Positions 44,316 through 53,354 of a stretch of 64,000 nt of DNA are shown here, piece by piece. This DNA is from Pseudoxanthomonas sp. SL93 (lineage in GTDB: Bacteria; Pseudomonadota; Gammaproteobacteria; Xanthomonadales; Xanthomonadaceae). The position numbers were made by a program, and so were the translations under genes. A model generated the notes under the pieces. It was not told the origin of the DNA and made no database searches. It worked only from the letters and a program-made list of their open reading frames with translations. The stretch spans positions 2,976,001-3,040,000 of the forward strand of contig NZ_CP113065.1 of assembly GCF_026625825.1 (NCBI RefSeq). Direction: 5' to 3'. The number at the start of each line of letters is the position of its first letter. Within the stretch, counting starts at the first letter, position 1.

Positions 44316-45577
44316 GGTCGCCGTTGCCGCGCAGCGTGTTCGGCCAGCTGGCGCTGGTGATCGCGCTGGTGCTGGTCGGCGCGGGGGTGCTGGCCGTCCT
44401 GCTCGGCCGCGAACTCGCCACGCGGCCGGCCGCCGACCAGCTGCTGCGCGCGATGCAGGGCTTCGCCGAAGTGGTGGAAGCGCTCGACCAGCACCAGCCG
44501 CATGCGCGCACCGTGCAGCAGCTGCGTGATGCCGGGCTGGAAGTGCGCAGCACGCCGCCCGCCGACGCACGACCGCGCTTCGCCCCGTTGCTGCGCGAAC
44601 TGCGCGAGCAGGCGGCGGGCACGCTGGGCCCCGGTCGCGAACTGCGGATGGATGCCGGCCGCGGCTTGCGGGTGATCTGGCTGAAACCGGCCACGCGCGC
44701 ACCGCTGTGGGTGTCGTTCGCCTACGAGCGCCCGGGCACCGGCATGCGCCGGTTCTCGGTGTTCATGCTGGTGGGCTGCGTGGCCCTGGTCTGGCTGGCG
44801 GCCGCCTATTTCGCGCGCCGGCTGGTGCAGCCGTTGCGCCAGCTCGCGGCCGCGGCGCCGGCCATCGTGCGCGGCGATGCGCCGCCGCCGGTGCATGCAC
44901 GCGGCCCGCGCGAAGTGGCGGAACTGGCGCAGGCGCTGGGCGACGCCAGCCGCGACGTCCGCGCGGCGGCGGAAGAACGCGCGCTGCTGCTCGCCGGCAT
45001 CTCGCACGACCTGCGCACGCCGCTCACGCGCCTGCAGTTCGCACTGGAGATGGTCCCCGACACCGATCCCGGACTGACCCGCAGCATGCAGCGCGACATC
45101 ATGGAGATGGACGCGATCCTGGGCCAGTTCATCGCCTTCGCCCGCGATGGCCGCGACGAAGGCAGCGAGACCGTCGACCTGGCCGCGATCTGCCGCCATG
45201 CGGTCGCCGCGGCGTCGAAAGGATGGCGCGTGGACCTGCCGGAACACGCCCTGCTGCCCGGCAAGCCGATGGCCCTGCTGCGCGCGGTGGAGAACCTGCT
45301 GGTCAACGCCGAGCGGCATGGCGCGTTGCCGTTGTCGTTGCAGCTGTGGTCCGAAGGCGCGGCATGGGTGGTCGAGGTCGCCGACGGCGGCCCCGGTCTT
45401 TCCGCCGAAGCCGCCGAGCGCGCACGCCAGCCCTTCGTCCACGACCAGGCGGGTGGCGGCAGCGGGCTGGGGTTGCCGATCGTCGACCGCGTGGCCCGCC
45501 AGCACGGCGGCGAACTGCGCCTGCTGCCGAACACGCCCCAGGGCCTGCGTGCGCAACTGGTGCTGCGCGCGGGTTGA
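44312..45577 (+). CDS. EnvZ-like sensor histidine kinase
   Basis: 421 residues. Helix 1 is LALVIALVLVGAGVLAVLL, a short periplasmic sensor follows, and helix 2 is FSVFMLVGCVALVWLAAAYF. Then HAMP, the HisKA box with LAGISHDLRTPLTRLQFALEM, and the ATPase boxes LVNAERHGAL, VADGGPGL and GSGLGLPIVDRVARQHGG. The periplasmic part is about 110 residues and has no known ligand fold. Cognate to the regulator directly upstream. Confidence 0.93.
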   Translation: MRSPLPRSVFGQLALVIALVLVGAGVLAVLLGRELATRPAADQLLRAMQGFAEVVEALDQHQPHARTVQQLRDAGLEVRSTPPADARPRFAPLLRELREQAAGTLGPGRELRMDAGRGLRVIWLKPATRAPLWVSFAYERPGTGMRRFSVFMLVGCVALVWLAAAYFARRLVQPLRQLAAAAPAIVRGDAPPPVHARGPREVAELAQALGDASRDVRAAAEERALLLAGISHDLRTPLTRLQFALEMVPDTDPGLTRSMQRDIMEMDAILGQFIAFARDGRDEGSETVDLAAICRHAVAAASKGWRVDLPEHALLPGKPMALLRAVENLLVNAERHGALPLSLQLWSEGAAWVVEVADGGPGLSAEAAERARQPFVHDQAGGGSGLGLPIVDRVARQHGGELRLLPNTPQGLRAQLVLRAG

Positions 45578-45603
45578 ACCGGATGTCACGACGAGGTGAT
45601 GCG

Positions 45604-46509
45604 ATGAAGATGCTGTTCCGCGCCGGCCTGCTGGCCTGCGCTCTGCTCGCCGTAGTGCCGCTGGCGGCGCAGACCTTCCGCGAGCGGCTGCAGGAGATGC
45701 GCGAGGCGTCGCGCCAGCCGGCCGCCCGTCCACCCACGTTGCCCGCCGGCGCGCGCGCGGCGCGCGACGTGTCGTACGGCAACGACCCGCGCCAGCGTTA
45801 CGACGTCTACCTGCCCGCGCAGGCGCGCAACGCGCCGGTGATCCTGTTCGTGCACGGCGGTGGCTGGGCCAACGGCAACAAGGACAATCCCGGCGTGGTC
45901 GAGAACAAGGCCGCGTACTGGCTGCCGAAGGGCTACGTGCTGGTCTCGATCAACTACCGCATGCGCCCGGACACCGCGCCGATCGACCAGGCCCGCGACG
46001 TGGCACGCGCGCTGGCCGATGTGCAGAAGCGCGCACCGTCGTGGAACGCCGATCCGGCGAACGTATTGCTGATGGGCCATTCCGCGGGCGCGCACCTCGC
46101 CGCGCTGGTCGGCGCCTCGTCCACGCTGTGGCGCGACGCGGGTGCCACGCGGCCGCGCGGCGTGGTGTCGCTGGACAGTGGCGCGCTGGACGTGCCGCTG
46201 ACGATGAAGAAGCCCCCGCTGCCGCGCATCTACGACACGGCGTTCGGCAGGAATCCCGCCGACTGGATCGCCGCCTCGCCCTACCACCAGCTCGCCCGCG
46301 ATGCGGTGCCGATGCTCTTCGTCTGCTCGTCGCGACGGCAGGATGCCTGCCCGCAGGGGCGTGCGATGGTGGAAAAGGCGAAGGCGCTGGGCGTGCCGAT
46401 GGAGGTGCTGCCGGAAGACCTCTCGCACGGCGAGGTGAATCGCGAGCTGGGGCTGCCGTCCGACTACACCCAAGCAGTGGATGCGTTCGTGCGGCGCCAC
46501 ATAAGGTAG
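45604..46509 (+). CDS. Secreted alpha/beta-hydrolase (carboxylesterase-like)
   Basis: 301 residues from the ATG at 45604, with GAGGTGA six bases upstream. Signal peptide MKMLFRAGLLACALLAVVPLAAQ. The oxyanion motif is LFVHGGGWANGNKDN, the nucleophile elbow is MGHSAGAHLAAL and the catalytic histidine is in LSHGEVNRE. A HGGG-type esterase exported to the periplasm. It starts 26 bp after the kinase stop and may share its transcript, so the two-component system might control it. Confidence 0.85.
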   Translation: MKMLFRAGLLACALLAVVPLAAQTFRERLQEMREASRQPAARPPTLPAGARAARDVSYGNDPRQRYDVYLPAQARNAPVILFVHGGGWANGNKDNPGVVENKAAYWLPKGYVLVSINYRMRPDTAPIDQARDVARALADVQKRAPSWNADPANVLLMGHSAGAHLAALVGASSTLWRDAGATRPRGVVSLDSGALDVPLTMKKPPLPRIYDTAFGRNPADWIAASPYHQLARDAVPMLFVCSSRRQDACPQGRAMVEKAKALGVPMEVLPEDLSHGEVNRELGLPSDYTQAVDAFVRRHIR

Positions 46510-46518
46510 GCCACCTCT

Positions 46519-46586
46519 TCGTGGGAGCGACGTAAGTCGCGAACGGCTACCGGTAAAGCCTCATCGCGACTTGCGCCGCCCCCACC
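46519..46586. repeat. REP-like inverted pair (degenerate)
   Basis: Arms TCGTGGGAGCGACGTAAGTC (46519-46541) and its imperfect complement TCATCGCGACTTGCGCCGCC (46561-46586) lie between the converging esterase and lipoprotein genes. Confidence 0.75.
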
Positions 46587-46658
46587 GCCGCGTCAATTCC
46601 GTGCATCTTCGCGCTTCGGTTTCTTCCCTGTGGACACAGGAAAAAGGAAAGAGGCCGG

Positions 46659-47330
46659 TCAGCGCGTTATCCGCACCGCGCCCAGCGCTTCCTGCAGACG
46701 CGCGCGCGCCGTCGCTTCATCGAACGGCGGCGTCGCCGGCGAGTCGTAGACCTCCGGGCGGGTGCCGGCGACCAGCAGGTCGATGGCGATGCAGCGCTCG
46801 TTGCGCACCGACCGGTAGGCGTCGACCGACTGGTAGTGGCTCATCGCCGCATCGGCGGCACGGAAGTGGCGGAACGGTTGCCCGTCGATGCGCACCTCAT
46901 CGGACGGCTCGGCGGTCGCGCCTTCCGGTGGGTCCAGGCAGGTCACGACGGCATGGCTGTCGGTGCTGGTGCCGATGCGCAGTTCGGCCGCGGTGATCTT
47001 GTCCGAACCCTCCAGCACCAGCGCGGCCAGCGGTTCGCCGCGCGCCTCCGGTGCGGCGAACGCTTTCCACATGCCCGCAGACAGGTAATCGCGGGTGAAG
47101 TCGCGATGGAGCGCGAAGCCTGGCGTCGGCGCCAGCGCGATGCCCACATCGTCGTCCGAGAACTGGAACTGCGGCGCCTCCCGTCCCGTCACCGGTGGCG
47201 CGGGATCGGCGATCTCGGCGGCGGCCTGCACAGCACCGTCGACATCCTGGGCGTCGGGCGCGCGCTGGCAGCCGGCCAGCATCGCCACGGCGAGCATGGC
47301 GCAAAGCGGAATGCAGGTGATCGGCTTCAT
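46659..47330 (-). CDS. Lipoprotein of unknown function
   Basis: 223 residues from the ATG at 47330. The lipobox LAGC (residues 18-21 in MKPITCIPLCAMLAVAMLAGC) marks it as a lipoprotein. After an Ala/Asp-rich linker, the domain has DVGIALAPTPGFALHRDFTRDYLSAGMWKAF and pairs of cysteines (TCLDPPEG, NERCIAI). No family recognised. Outer- or inner-membrane anchored; monocistronic. Confidence 0.75.
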   Translation of the reverse strand: MKPITCIPLCAMLAVAMLAGCQRAPDAQDVDGAVQAAAEIADPAPPVTGREAPQFQFSDDDVGIALAPTPGFALHRDFTRDYLSAGMWKAFAAPEARGEPLAALVLEGSDKITAAELRIGTSTDSHAVVTCLDPPEGATAEPSDEVRIDGQPFRHFRAADAAMSHYQSVDAYRSVRNERCIAIDLLVAGTRPEVYDSPATPPFDEATARARLQEALGAVRITR

Positions 47331-47391
47331 GGGGGTCTCCTCGACGGAGTCCCGAGTCTGGCAAGCACTGCGTGAAGCCGGTGCCTGCGGA

Positions 47392-48144
47392 TCAGCCCAG
47401 CAGCGGCGGCAACGCCTGCGCCGCGGTCGCACGCCAGACGTGATCGACCTCCGCGGACAGCGCGGTGGGCTCAGGATTGATCTCCACGACCGTGGCGCCA
47501 TGACGTCGCGCCAGTGCGGGCAGCCCAGCGGCCGGGTACACCAGGCCCGACGTGCCCACGACCAGCATCAGCGCACAACGTGTCGCCGCATCGACCGCCG
47601 TCGCCCAGGCGTCATCCGGCAACGCTTCCCCGAACCACACCACGCCCGGACGGATGCGGTCACCACAAGCCGTGCAGCGCATCGGTTCGATGCGTTGCCG
47701 GTCCGGCACGTACGCGTCCAGCGCGCCGTCGTGCGCGCGTCCGCAGGCGAAGCAGCGCAGGGCGGACAGGCTGCCATGCACATGCGCGTCCACCGTGCTG
47801 CCGGCGCGTTCGTGCAGGTCGTCCACGTTCTGGGTGACCAGCGACAGCGGTACGCGCTGCGCGGGTCCGGCCAGCGCCGCATGGCCGGCATTCGGCCGCG
47901 CGTTGCAGACCAGCTGCATGCGCCACCGGTACCAGCCCCAGACCAGCGCGGGGTCGTCACGCCAGGCCCCGGCCGTCGCCAGCCGCATCGGGTCGAAGCG
48001 CGACCACAGGCTGTCGTGGGTGCCGCGGAACGTGGGAATGCCGCTCTCGGCGGACATGCCGGCGCCGGTCACGACGCACACATGCCCGCCCCCGGCGATC
48101 GTCCGGTGCAGGGCCTCGGCGATGGCGGGTGGCACGGGCGTCAT
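47392..48144 (-). CDS. NAD-dependent protein deacylase of the sirtuin family
   Basis: 250 residues. GAGMSAESGIPTFRG binds NAD, TQNVDDLHERAG holds the conserved Gln-Asn-Asp, HVHGSL contains the catalytic histidine, and CFACG...CTACG forms the zinc site. The residues WYRWR after LVWG place a Tyr and Arg where CobB-type (class III) sirtuins bind succinyl groups, so desuccinylation is possible. It removes acyl groups from lysines and makes O-acyl-ADP-ribose. Upstream of zapE in the same direction, 5 bp apart. Confidence 0.93.
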   Translation of the reverse strand: MTPVPPAIAEALHRTIAGGGHVCVVTGAGMSAESGIPTFRGTHDSLWSRFDPMRLATAGAWRDDPALVWGWYRWRMQLVCNARPNAGHAALAGPAQRVPLSLVTQNVDDLHERAGSTVDAHVHGSLSALRCFACGRAHDGALDAYVPDRQRIEPMRCTACGDRIRPGVVWFGEALPDDAWATAVDAATRCALMLVVGTSGLVYPAAGLPALARRHGATVVEINPEPTALSAEVDHVWRATAAQALPPLLG

Positions 48145-48148
48145 GCGC

Positions 48149-49324
48149 TCACGCCTTGTGCTGCGTGGCCAGGTACTCGGTGCTCTGCATTTCGATCAGG
48201 CGCGAGGCGGTACGCTCGAACGCGCCCTGCAGCCGCGTGCCCACGTACAGCGCGGGCGGCGCATCGGCGGCGGTGCAGACCAGGTTGACGTGGCGGTCGT
48301 ACAGCTCGTCGATCAGGTTGACGAAGCGGCGCGCCGCGTCTTCGTTGAGCGCATCGAAGCGCGGGATGCCGCCCAGCAGCAGCGTGTTGAACTCGCGCGC
48401 GATCTCGATGTAATCGGACGTCCCGCGCGGGCCTTCGCACAGCGCGGCGAAGTCGAACCACACGATGCTCTTGCCGCGGGCCCGCACCGGAATCTTGCGG
48501 CCTTCGATCTCGATGTTGCCGGCCGGCGCATCGCTGCCGCCACTCAGCTCGCGCCAGCGCGAGGCCAGCCAGGCGTCGGATTCGCCATCCAGCGGCGCGC
48601 GGTAGACCGGCGACCGCGTCAGCGCACGCAGGCGGTAATCCTCGTCGCCGTCGGACCGCACCACCACGCAGTGCTGCTGCAGCAGCGCGATGGCGGGCAG
48701 GAACCCCGCACGCTGCAGGCCGTCGCGGTAGAGATTTTCCGGTGCGGTGTTGGACGTCGTCACCAGCGTCACGCCCTCGGCGAACATGCGGTCCAGCAGC
48801 CGGGCCAGCAGCATCGCATCGCCGATGTCGGTGACGAAGAACTCATCCAGCACCAGCACGCGCAGCTTGCCGCGCACCTCGCGCACGATCTTCGCCAGCG
48901 GATCGCTTTCCCCCGCATGCTGGCGCAGGCGGTCGTGCACGCCGCGCATGAAACGGTGGAAATGCGTGCGGTATTTGCCGCCTTCGCCCGATTGCCCGGC
49001 CTGCGCGTGCGGCACGCCGGTGCGCCCCGACACCGACCACGTCGGCAGCGGCAGGTTGTCGTAGAACAGGTCCACCAGGAAGGTCTTGCCGCGGCCCACG
49101 TCGCCCCAGTAGTACAGGCCCGGCACCGGCTCCAGCTTCCTGCCCAGCAGGCGACCGAAGAAGCCGTTGTCCGCCGGCGTGGCGAGCAGCGCGGCATGGA
49201 TGCGGTCCAGCTGCGCGAGCGCTGGGTGCTGCGCGGGATCGTCCTCCCACTGCCCCTGCGCCGCGCCGCGCGCGTACACCTGCGAGGGCGTCGGTGCGCC
49301 GTCCGTAACGTCGGCCACCGTCAT
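48149..49324 (-). CDS. zapE: Cell division protein ZapE (AFG1-like ATPase)
   Basis: 391 residues. Walker A is WGDVGRGKTFLVDLFY, Walker B is VLVLDEFFVTDIGDAM, and the sensor segment VTTSNTAPENLYRDGLQRAGFLPAI is typical. ZapE binds FtsZ and acts at the constricted ring under low oxygen or heat. The start at 49324 overlaps the upstream hydrolase stop (TCAT, 49321-49324), so they are coupled. The sirtuin gene follows within 5 bp in the same operon. Confidence 0.94.
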   Translation of the reverse strand: MTVADVTDGAPTPSQVYARGAAQGQWEDDPAQHPALAQLDRIHAALLATPADNGFFGRLLGRKLEPVPGLYYWGDVGRGKTFLVDLFYDNLPLPTWSVSGRTGVPHAQAGQSGEGGKYRTHFHRFMRGVHDRLRQHAGESDPLAKIVREVRGKLRVLVLDEFFVTDIGDAMLLARLLDRMFAEGVTLVTTSNTAPENLYRDGLQRAGFLPAIALLQQHCVVVRSDGDEDYRLRALTRSPVYRAPLDGESDAWLASRWRELSGGSDAPAGNIEIEGRKIPVRARGKSIVWFDFAALCEGPRGTSDYIEIAREFNTLLLGGIPRFDALNEDAARRFVNLIDELYDRHVNLVCTAADAPPALYVGTRLQGAFERTASRLIEMQSTEYLATQHKA

Positions 49325-49983
49325 GCCGCCGGCACGTAGTCTTTCATCGCGTGCTTGATGGCGCCGCGCAGGTCCATCAGCTTGCGGTGGAAGAAGTGGC
49401 TGGTTTCCGGCATGCGGATCAGTTCCGGCGGGTCCTTGAGGCCATCGATCCAGTCGTACACCGCCTGGGGTTCGACGATCTCGTCCTCTTCACCCTGCAC
49501 CACCAGCCACGGGCAGGCCGGCGGCACGATGGATTCGAAGTCCCAGCGCCCGGCCGGCGGTGCGATCGAGAGCAGTGCATCGGGCTTCAGTTCGTCCGTC
49601 ATGCGCAGCGACACATAGGCGCCGAAGCTGAAACCCCCCAGCCACAGTGCCGTGCCCGGGCGCTGTCCGCGCACCCATTGCACCACCGCGCGCAGGTCGT
49701 CGCCCTCGCCCTGGCCCTGGTCGAAGCTGCCCGCCGACGCGCCGGTGCCGCGGAAATTGAAACGCACCGTCACCGCACCCAGCTCGCGCAGGCTGCGGGC
49801 CGCCATCACCACCACCTTGTTGTGCATGGTGCCGCCCTCGGTCGGCAGCGGATGGCAGACCACCGCGGTGACCGCCTTCACCGGCTCGCCGTCTTCCGGC
49901 CAGTCGATGTGGGCTTCCAGAGGTCCGGCAGGACCGGTCAGCGTGATCGGGCCGGACGTGGCGGGGAAGGCGGGTGTGTTCAT
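49321..49983 (-). CDS. Alpha/beta-hydrolase, dienelactone-hydrolase-like
   Basis: 220 residues from the ATG at 49983; the long upstream frame is a GC shadow. The fold begins AVVCHPLPTEGGTMHNKVVVMAARSL, the nucleophile elbow is GGFSFGAYVSLRM, an aspartate is in GEEDEIVEPQAV, and the histidine is ETSHFFHRKL. This is the YpfH/DUF-type intracellular hydrolase common in gammaproteobacteria. Substrate unknown. First gene of a leftward operon with zapE and the sirtuin. Confidence 0.88.
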   Translation of the reverse strand: MNTPAFPATSGPITLTGPAGPLEAHIDWPEDGEPVKAVTAVVCHPLPTEGGTMHNKVVVMAARSLRELGAVTVRFNFRGTGASAGSFDQGQGEGDDLRAVVQWVRGQRPGTALWLGGFSFGAYVSLRMTDELKPDALLSIAPPAGRWDFESIVPPACPWLVVQGEEDEIVEPQAVYDWIDGLKDPPELIRMPETSHFFHRKLMDLRGAIKHAMKDYVPAA

Positions 49984-50157
49984 GCCGCCATGATAAAGCC
50001 TGCCTGCGCCCGGCCGGGGTGATCCGGCCCTCACGCGCGGGAATGCCGGCGCTTCCTTCGCCGCAATGAACCAGTGGCGCGCGTACGCCGAAGGTCTTGC
50101 AGCCGCGGCGTGGCCGGGTATGCGATCCTGCCCGCCCCACGTTGCCCCCGCTGCACG

Positions 50158-51072
50158 ATGGCGTTCGACGCATTCGCCCTGATCCTGACCATGCTTGCGC
50201 TCGGCATGGTGTTCGCACGCCTGCGCGTGTTCCCCGACAACGCCGCCGACGTGCTCAACCGCGTGGTGCTGTACGTCTGCCTGCCCGCCGCCGTGCTGAC
50301 CTACGTGCCACGCCTGCACGTGGATGCCTCGCTGCTGGGCGTGATCGCCACGCCGTGGGTGCTGACCGCCGCCACCGTGGCGCTGGTCGCCCTGGCTACG
50401 CGCGCCTTCAAGTTCCGCCGCGACGAGCATGCCGTGCTGCTGCTGTGCGTGGCGCTGTGCAACAGCAGCTTCATCGGCTATCCCATGGTGCGCGCGCTGC
50501 TGGGCGAACACGCGCTGCCGTATGCCGTGGTCTACGACCAGTTCGGTACCTTCGTGCTGCTGTCCACCTTCGGCCTGTACGTGCTGGCGCGCTACGGCGG
50601 CGACACCCCGCCGACCGCGCGCGAGATCGGCCGTCGCATCGCCAGGTTTCCCCCGGTGTGGGCGCTGCTGTTCGGCCTGACGCTGATGCCGGAACAGCCC
50701 CCCGCCTGGATCGCTGCCGCCCTGCAGAAGCTCGCCGACGCCATGCTGCCGCTGGTGATGCTGGCGGTGGGCCTGACCATCCAGCTGAAACTGCCGCGCG
50801 ACGAGGTGAAGCCACTCGCCGTCGGCCTGCTGCTGCGGCTGATCGTCATGCCCGCCCTTGCGCTGCCGCTGTCGCTGGCGTTCGGCATGTCCGGCGAGAT
50901 GCTGCAGGCCAACGTCCTGGAGTCGGCCATGCCCACCATGATCACCGCCGCCGCCCTCGCCATCTCGCACCAGCTGGCCCCGCGCCTGGCCGCCGCCCTG
51001 GTCGGCTACGGCATCCTGCTGTCGCTGGTGACCCTGCCGCTGTGGGCGTGGGTGGTGGGGCGGTTCGCCTGA
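50158..51072 (+). CDS. AEC-family transporter (auxin efflux carrier-like)
   Basis: 304 residues from the ATG at 50158, with about ten hydrophobic helices. The paired five-helix repeats are seen as FALILTMLALGMVFARLRVFPDNAADVLNRVVLYVCLP and VWALLFGLTLMPEQPPAW...LADAMLPLVMLAVGLTIQLKL. The C-terminal motif LESAMPTMITAAALAISHQLAPRLAAALVGYG is family-specific. An inner-membrane carrier of organic acids or related anions; the substrate is unknown. Divergent from the hydrolase gene at 49321. Confidence 0.9.
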   Translation: MAFDAFALILTMLALGMVFARLRVFPDNAADVLNRVVLYVCLPAAVLTYVPRLHVDASLLGVIATPWVLTAATVALVALATRAFKFRRDEHAVLLLCVALCNSSFIGYPMVRALLGEHALPYAVVYDQFGTFVLLSTFGLYVLARYGGDTPPTAREIGRRIARFPPVWALLFGLTLMPEQPPAWIAAALQKLADAMLPLVMLAVGLTIQLKLPRDEVKPLAVGLLLRLIVMPALALPLSLAFGMSGEMLQANVLESAMPTMITAAALAISHQLAPRLAAALVGYGILLSLVTLPLWAWVVGRFA

Positions 51073-51220
51073 CGGGCGTTGGCACTCGAAACCGTAGCGG
51101 TACACCCCAGGGTTCACCGTCATCCCACGCTGGGGTGGGGATTCGACGTGTATCCGGAGCGGTTTGCCGCTTGGCGGGATAGGCCAACGCCTGACCCGCA
51201 TCCGCACCGCGTGCGCAGAA

Positions 51221-51250
51221 TAGAAAAGGCGGGCAGTCGCCTGCCCGCCT
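51221..51250 (-). terminator. Intrinsic terminator of the following alpha/beta-hydrolase gene
   Basis: On the minus strand a perfect 10-bp stem (AGGCGGGCAG / CTGCCCGCCT, 51250-51227, loop GCGA) is followed by UUUCUA (51226-51221). It starts 23 bp past the stop of the gene at 51274. This is the best classical terminator in the window. Confidence 0.9.
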
Positions 51251-51273
51251 CACGTCATCGCGGTGGTCGCGAT

Positions 51274-52050
51274 TTACTTCGCGGCGCGCGCTGCTGCGGC
51301 GATCACGTCAGCGACGGCCTGCGGGTCGGAGGACATCGGCACGTGGCTGGTCTGCAGCACCGTGGTGGTGGCCCCCATGCGTGCGGCCAGGGCGCGCTGG
51401 GCCTGCGGGTCGATCATGCGGTCCTGCGCGGCCACGATGTACCACGACGGCTTGCTGCTCCAGGCGGCGACGGTGACTTTCTGCGCGAAGTTGGCGGCGC
51501 GCACCGGGCCCTGCGTGGCGGCGATCAGGTTGGCTTCCTCGGCGCTGACGTCCTGGGCGAAATCACGCGCGATGGCGTCGGCCGGCAGCGTCAGGTAACC
51601 GTGCGCATCCTGGATGAAGTGCGCCACGCCCGGCGGCGTCGCGTGGTCCTTCACGCCGTCCACCGAGGCTTCGCCCAGGGCCGGTGCGAACGAGGCCACG
51701 TACACCAGCGACTTCACCTTGGCATGGCCGCCGGCCTGGGTGATGACGGTGCCAGCCCACGAATGGCCCACCAGCACCACCGGACCGGTCTGCGCGTCGA
51801 TGACGCGGTTGGCCGCGGCCACGTCGTCTTCCAGCGAGGTCAGCGGGTTCTGCACCGCCACGGCCTTCAGGCCCTTGGCCTGCAGCAGCGGGATGACCTT
51901 GTTCCACGACGAGCCGTCGGCGAAGGCGCCATGCACCAGCACGACGGTGGGGGTGGCGGCATCGGTGGCCGGGGCGTCGGCGGCGAAGGCGGGCGCAATG
52001 GCCGCCAGGGTCAGGGCGGAAGCCAGCAGGGAGCGGGTCAGCAGGTTCAT
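51274..52050 (-). CDS. Secreted alpha/beta-hydrolase
   Basis: 258 residues from the ATG at 52050. Signal peptide MNLLTRSLLASALTLAAIAPAFA. The fold shows VVLVHGAFADGSSWNKVIPLL, the nucleophile in LVGHSWAGTVITQAG and a histidine near LQTSHVPMSSDPQAVAD. This matches the HNL/MenH-like hydrolases often annotated as secreted alpha/beta hydrolases in Proteobacteria. Substrate unknown; periplasmic. Ended by the terminator at 51221-51250. Confidence 0.88.
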   Translation of the reverse strand: MNLLTRSLLASALTLAAIAPAFAADAPATDAATPTVVLVHGAFADGSSWNKVIPLLQAKGLKAVAVQNPLTSLEDDVAAANRVIDAQTGPVVLVGHSWAGTVITQAGGHAKVKSLVYVASFAPALGEASVDGVKDHATPPGVAHFIQDAHGYLTLPADAIARDFAQDVSAEEANLIAATQGPVRAANFAQKVTVAAWSSKPSWYIVAAQDRMIDPQAQRALAARMGATTTVLQTSHVPMSSDPQAVADVIAAAARAAK

Positions 52051-52179
52051 GGCGTAGTCCTCAGGGAGTGTCGTTGGGTGGGCGTCCCGGCGCAGGTGGC
52101 GCCCGGTGGAGATACTTTCCTCCAAAGCGCAGGACGATAGGTCACGTGGAGTCCTGAAAACTTGATCAATCGTGCTCAA

Positions 52180-52690
52180 GAGGCGATGCGAACGCCGACA
52201 GGTCGCCGCCTGCCACCGCTCAGGCCCGGCGGGCGTGCCGCGCCCCTCGGCGGACCGGCGGGCGTCTGTAGCGCGTCGGGCTACGGAGCCCCACCCGTCA
52301 GGCAGGGGAACACGGCGCTCCGTGCTGCGGCACCCGGAACGCCACGCGGAAAGCCTGGCGCGCCAGGTTGTCGGGCACGAAGCGCGATGCCGCCCTCGCG
52401 GCGCGGCGGGTACGGGAGCACGGCGCTTCGTGTGGCAGACCCCGGAGCGCGAGGCACCCCGCCTGACGTGTCAGGTGCAGCAACATCGCGCGTGGGGTGC
52501 ATGAGCATGAAGCGTCGGGTTCACCCGCACGAAGCGCGACGTGCAATGCCCGGCGCATGGGGCACAAAGCCTCGCGCTCCGGGTCGCGGTGCCCGGCACA
52601 TGGCGAGTGGCCAACTCGGCACCCAACGCGAAGGGCCATCCGCCTCCCTTCCCGCCGCTGCACCCGGTCATGCGCAGGGCGTCTTCTCAC
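52180..52690. repeat. Palindrome-rich, apparently non-coding stretch
   Basis: Part of the 735-bp gap 52051-52785. Short near-palindromes recur: CACGGCGCTCCGTG (52311-52324) and CACGGCGCTTCGTG (52420-52433), 109 bp apart, and CACGAAGCGCGA at 52376-52387 and 52528-52539. AAAGCCTGGCG and AAAGCCTCGCG at 52350 and 52566 are also alike. Overlapping frames on both strands are long but have no start signals or domain similarity. On the minus strand the motif xPCSP/xPCSR recurs about every 36 codons, as expected for translated repeats. I interpret it as a degenerate palindromic repeat cluster. Confidence 0.55.
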
Positions 52691-52785
52691 ATTGCCAGTG
52701 CGCATGCGCCGGCTGCCCGCCGACGCGTTAGCCTGCGGCTGCCGCAGGTACGCGGCACGCACTGACAAGGACTCAAGGAGAGACG

Positions 52786-53289
52786 ATGCGTCAGAACCTG
52801 GTGGACATCACTTTCACGCCGGACGCCGCGGACGAGATCGAGCACGCGCTGGCCACCCTCGAAACCCACTTCGCCGCGCTGGTGGCGTTGACACCGGCAC
52901 AGCGGCGCGGGTTGTTGAAGATGGGCGACAACTCCGAAGCGTTCTGCCGCCAATCCATGCACGTGGTGCAACAACACCCCGGCGTGCTGCCGCGTGCCTT
53001 CGACCTGGACGCCTGCCTGCGCGACCTGCACGCCCTGGACCAGCTGCGCCCCTGGCTGATGCGCGTGATCCGCCTGCACGAGCGCCTGGCCGACACCGAG
53101 ACCGCGCTGGGCAGCGACCTGATGGTCGCCGCGCTGGACGCCTACGCCTTCCTCAAGGTGGCCGGCCAGGGCGAAGGCCTGGACAACATCCGCCGCGAAC
53201 TGGGCACCCGCTTCGCGCGCCCGCGGCGACGCACTGCCGCCGCGACCGTTTCCGTCGAAGACCCATCCGAGGACCCCAGTGAATCTTGA
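52786..53289 (+). CDS. Uncharacterised all-helical protein
   Basis: 167 residues. GGAGAGACG precedes the ATG. No signal peptide or membrane segment. It starts DITFTPDAADEIEHALATLETHFAALVALTPAQRRGLLKMGD and continues with alternating hydrophobic and charged helices, ending in a basic tail (RFARPRRR). The general pattern resembles a widespread family of uncharacterised cytoplasmic helical proteins, but I cannot name it. It is the last gene before the cassette array and has no attC site after it, so it is probably not a cassette. Confidence 0.68.
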   Translation: MRQNLVDITFTPDAADEIEHALATLETHFAALVALTPAQRRGLLKMGDNSEAFCRQSMHVVQQHPGVLPRAFDLDACLRDLHALDQLRPWLMRVIRLHERLADTETALGSDLMVAALDAYAFLKVAGQGEGLDNIRRELGTRFARPRRRTAAATVSVEDPSEDPSES

Positions 53290-53343
53290 CGGGGTGGCTG
53301 TGCGTGGAGAGGATGCGGGCGGGGCCCGGAGGGGGTTAACAGG

Positions 53344-53350
53344 GTTAGGC
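53344..53350 (+). other. Isolated R'-type core site GTTAGGC at the start of the cassette array
   Basis: GTTAGGC matches the R' box of the attC sites downstream (G^TTAGGC crossover). It has no attC-like stem upstream of it, so it looks like the recombination point of an attI or secondary site where the first cassette joined. It lies 5 bp before the first cassette start codon and 55 bp after the stop of the preceding gene. Confidence 0.6.
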
Positions 53351-53354
53351 AGCG

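Noticed and set aside
52200..52768. Coding frames of 66-189 codons in the palindromic stretch
   Set aside because: No ribosome-binding sites, no domains, heavy repeat content and open frames on both strands from GC bias.
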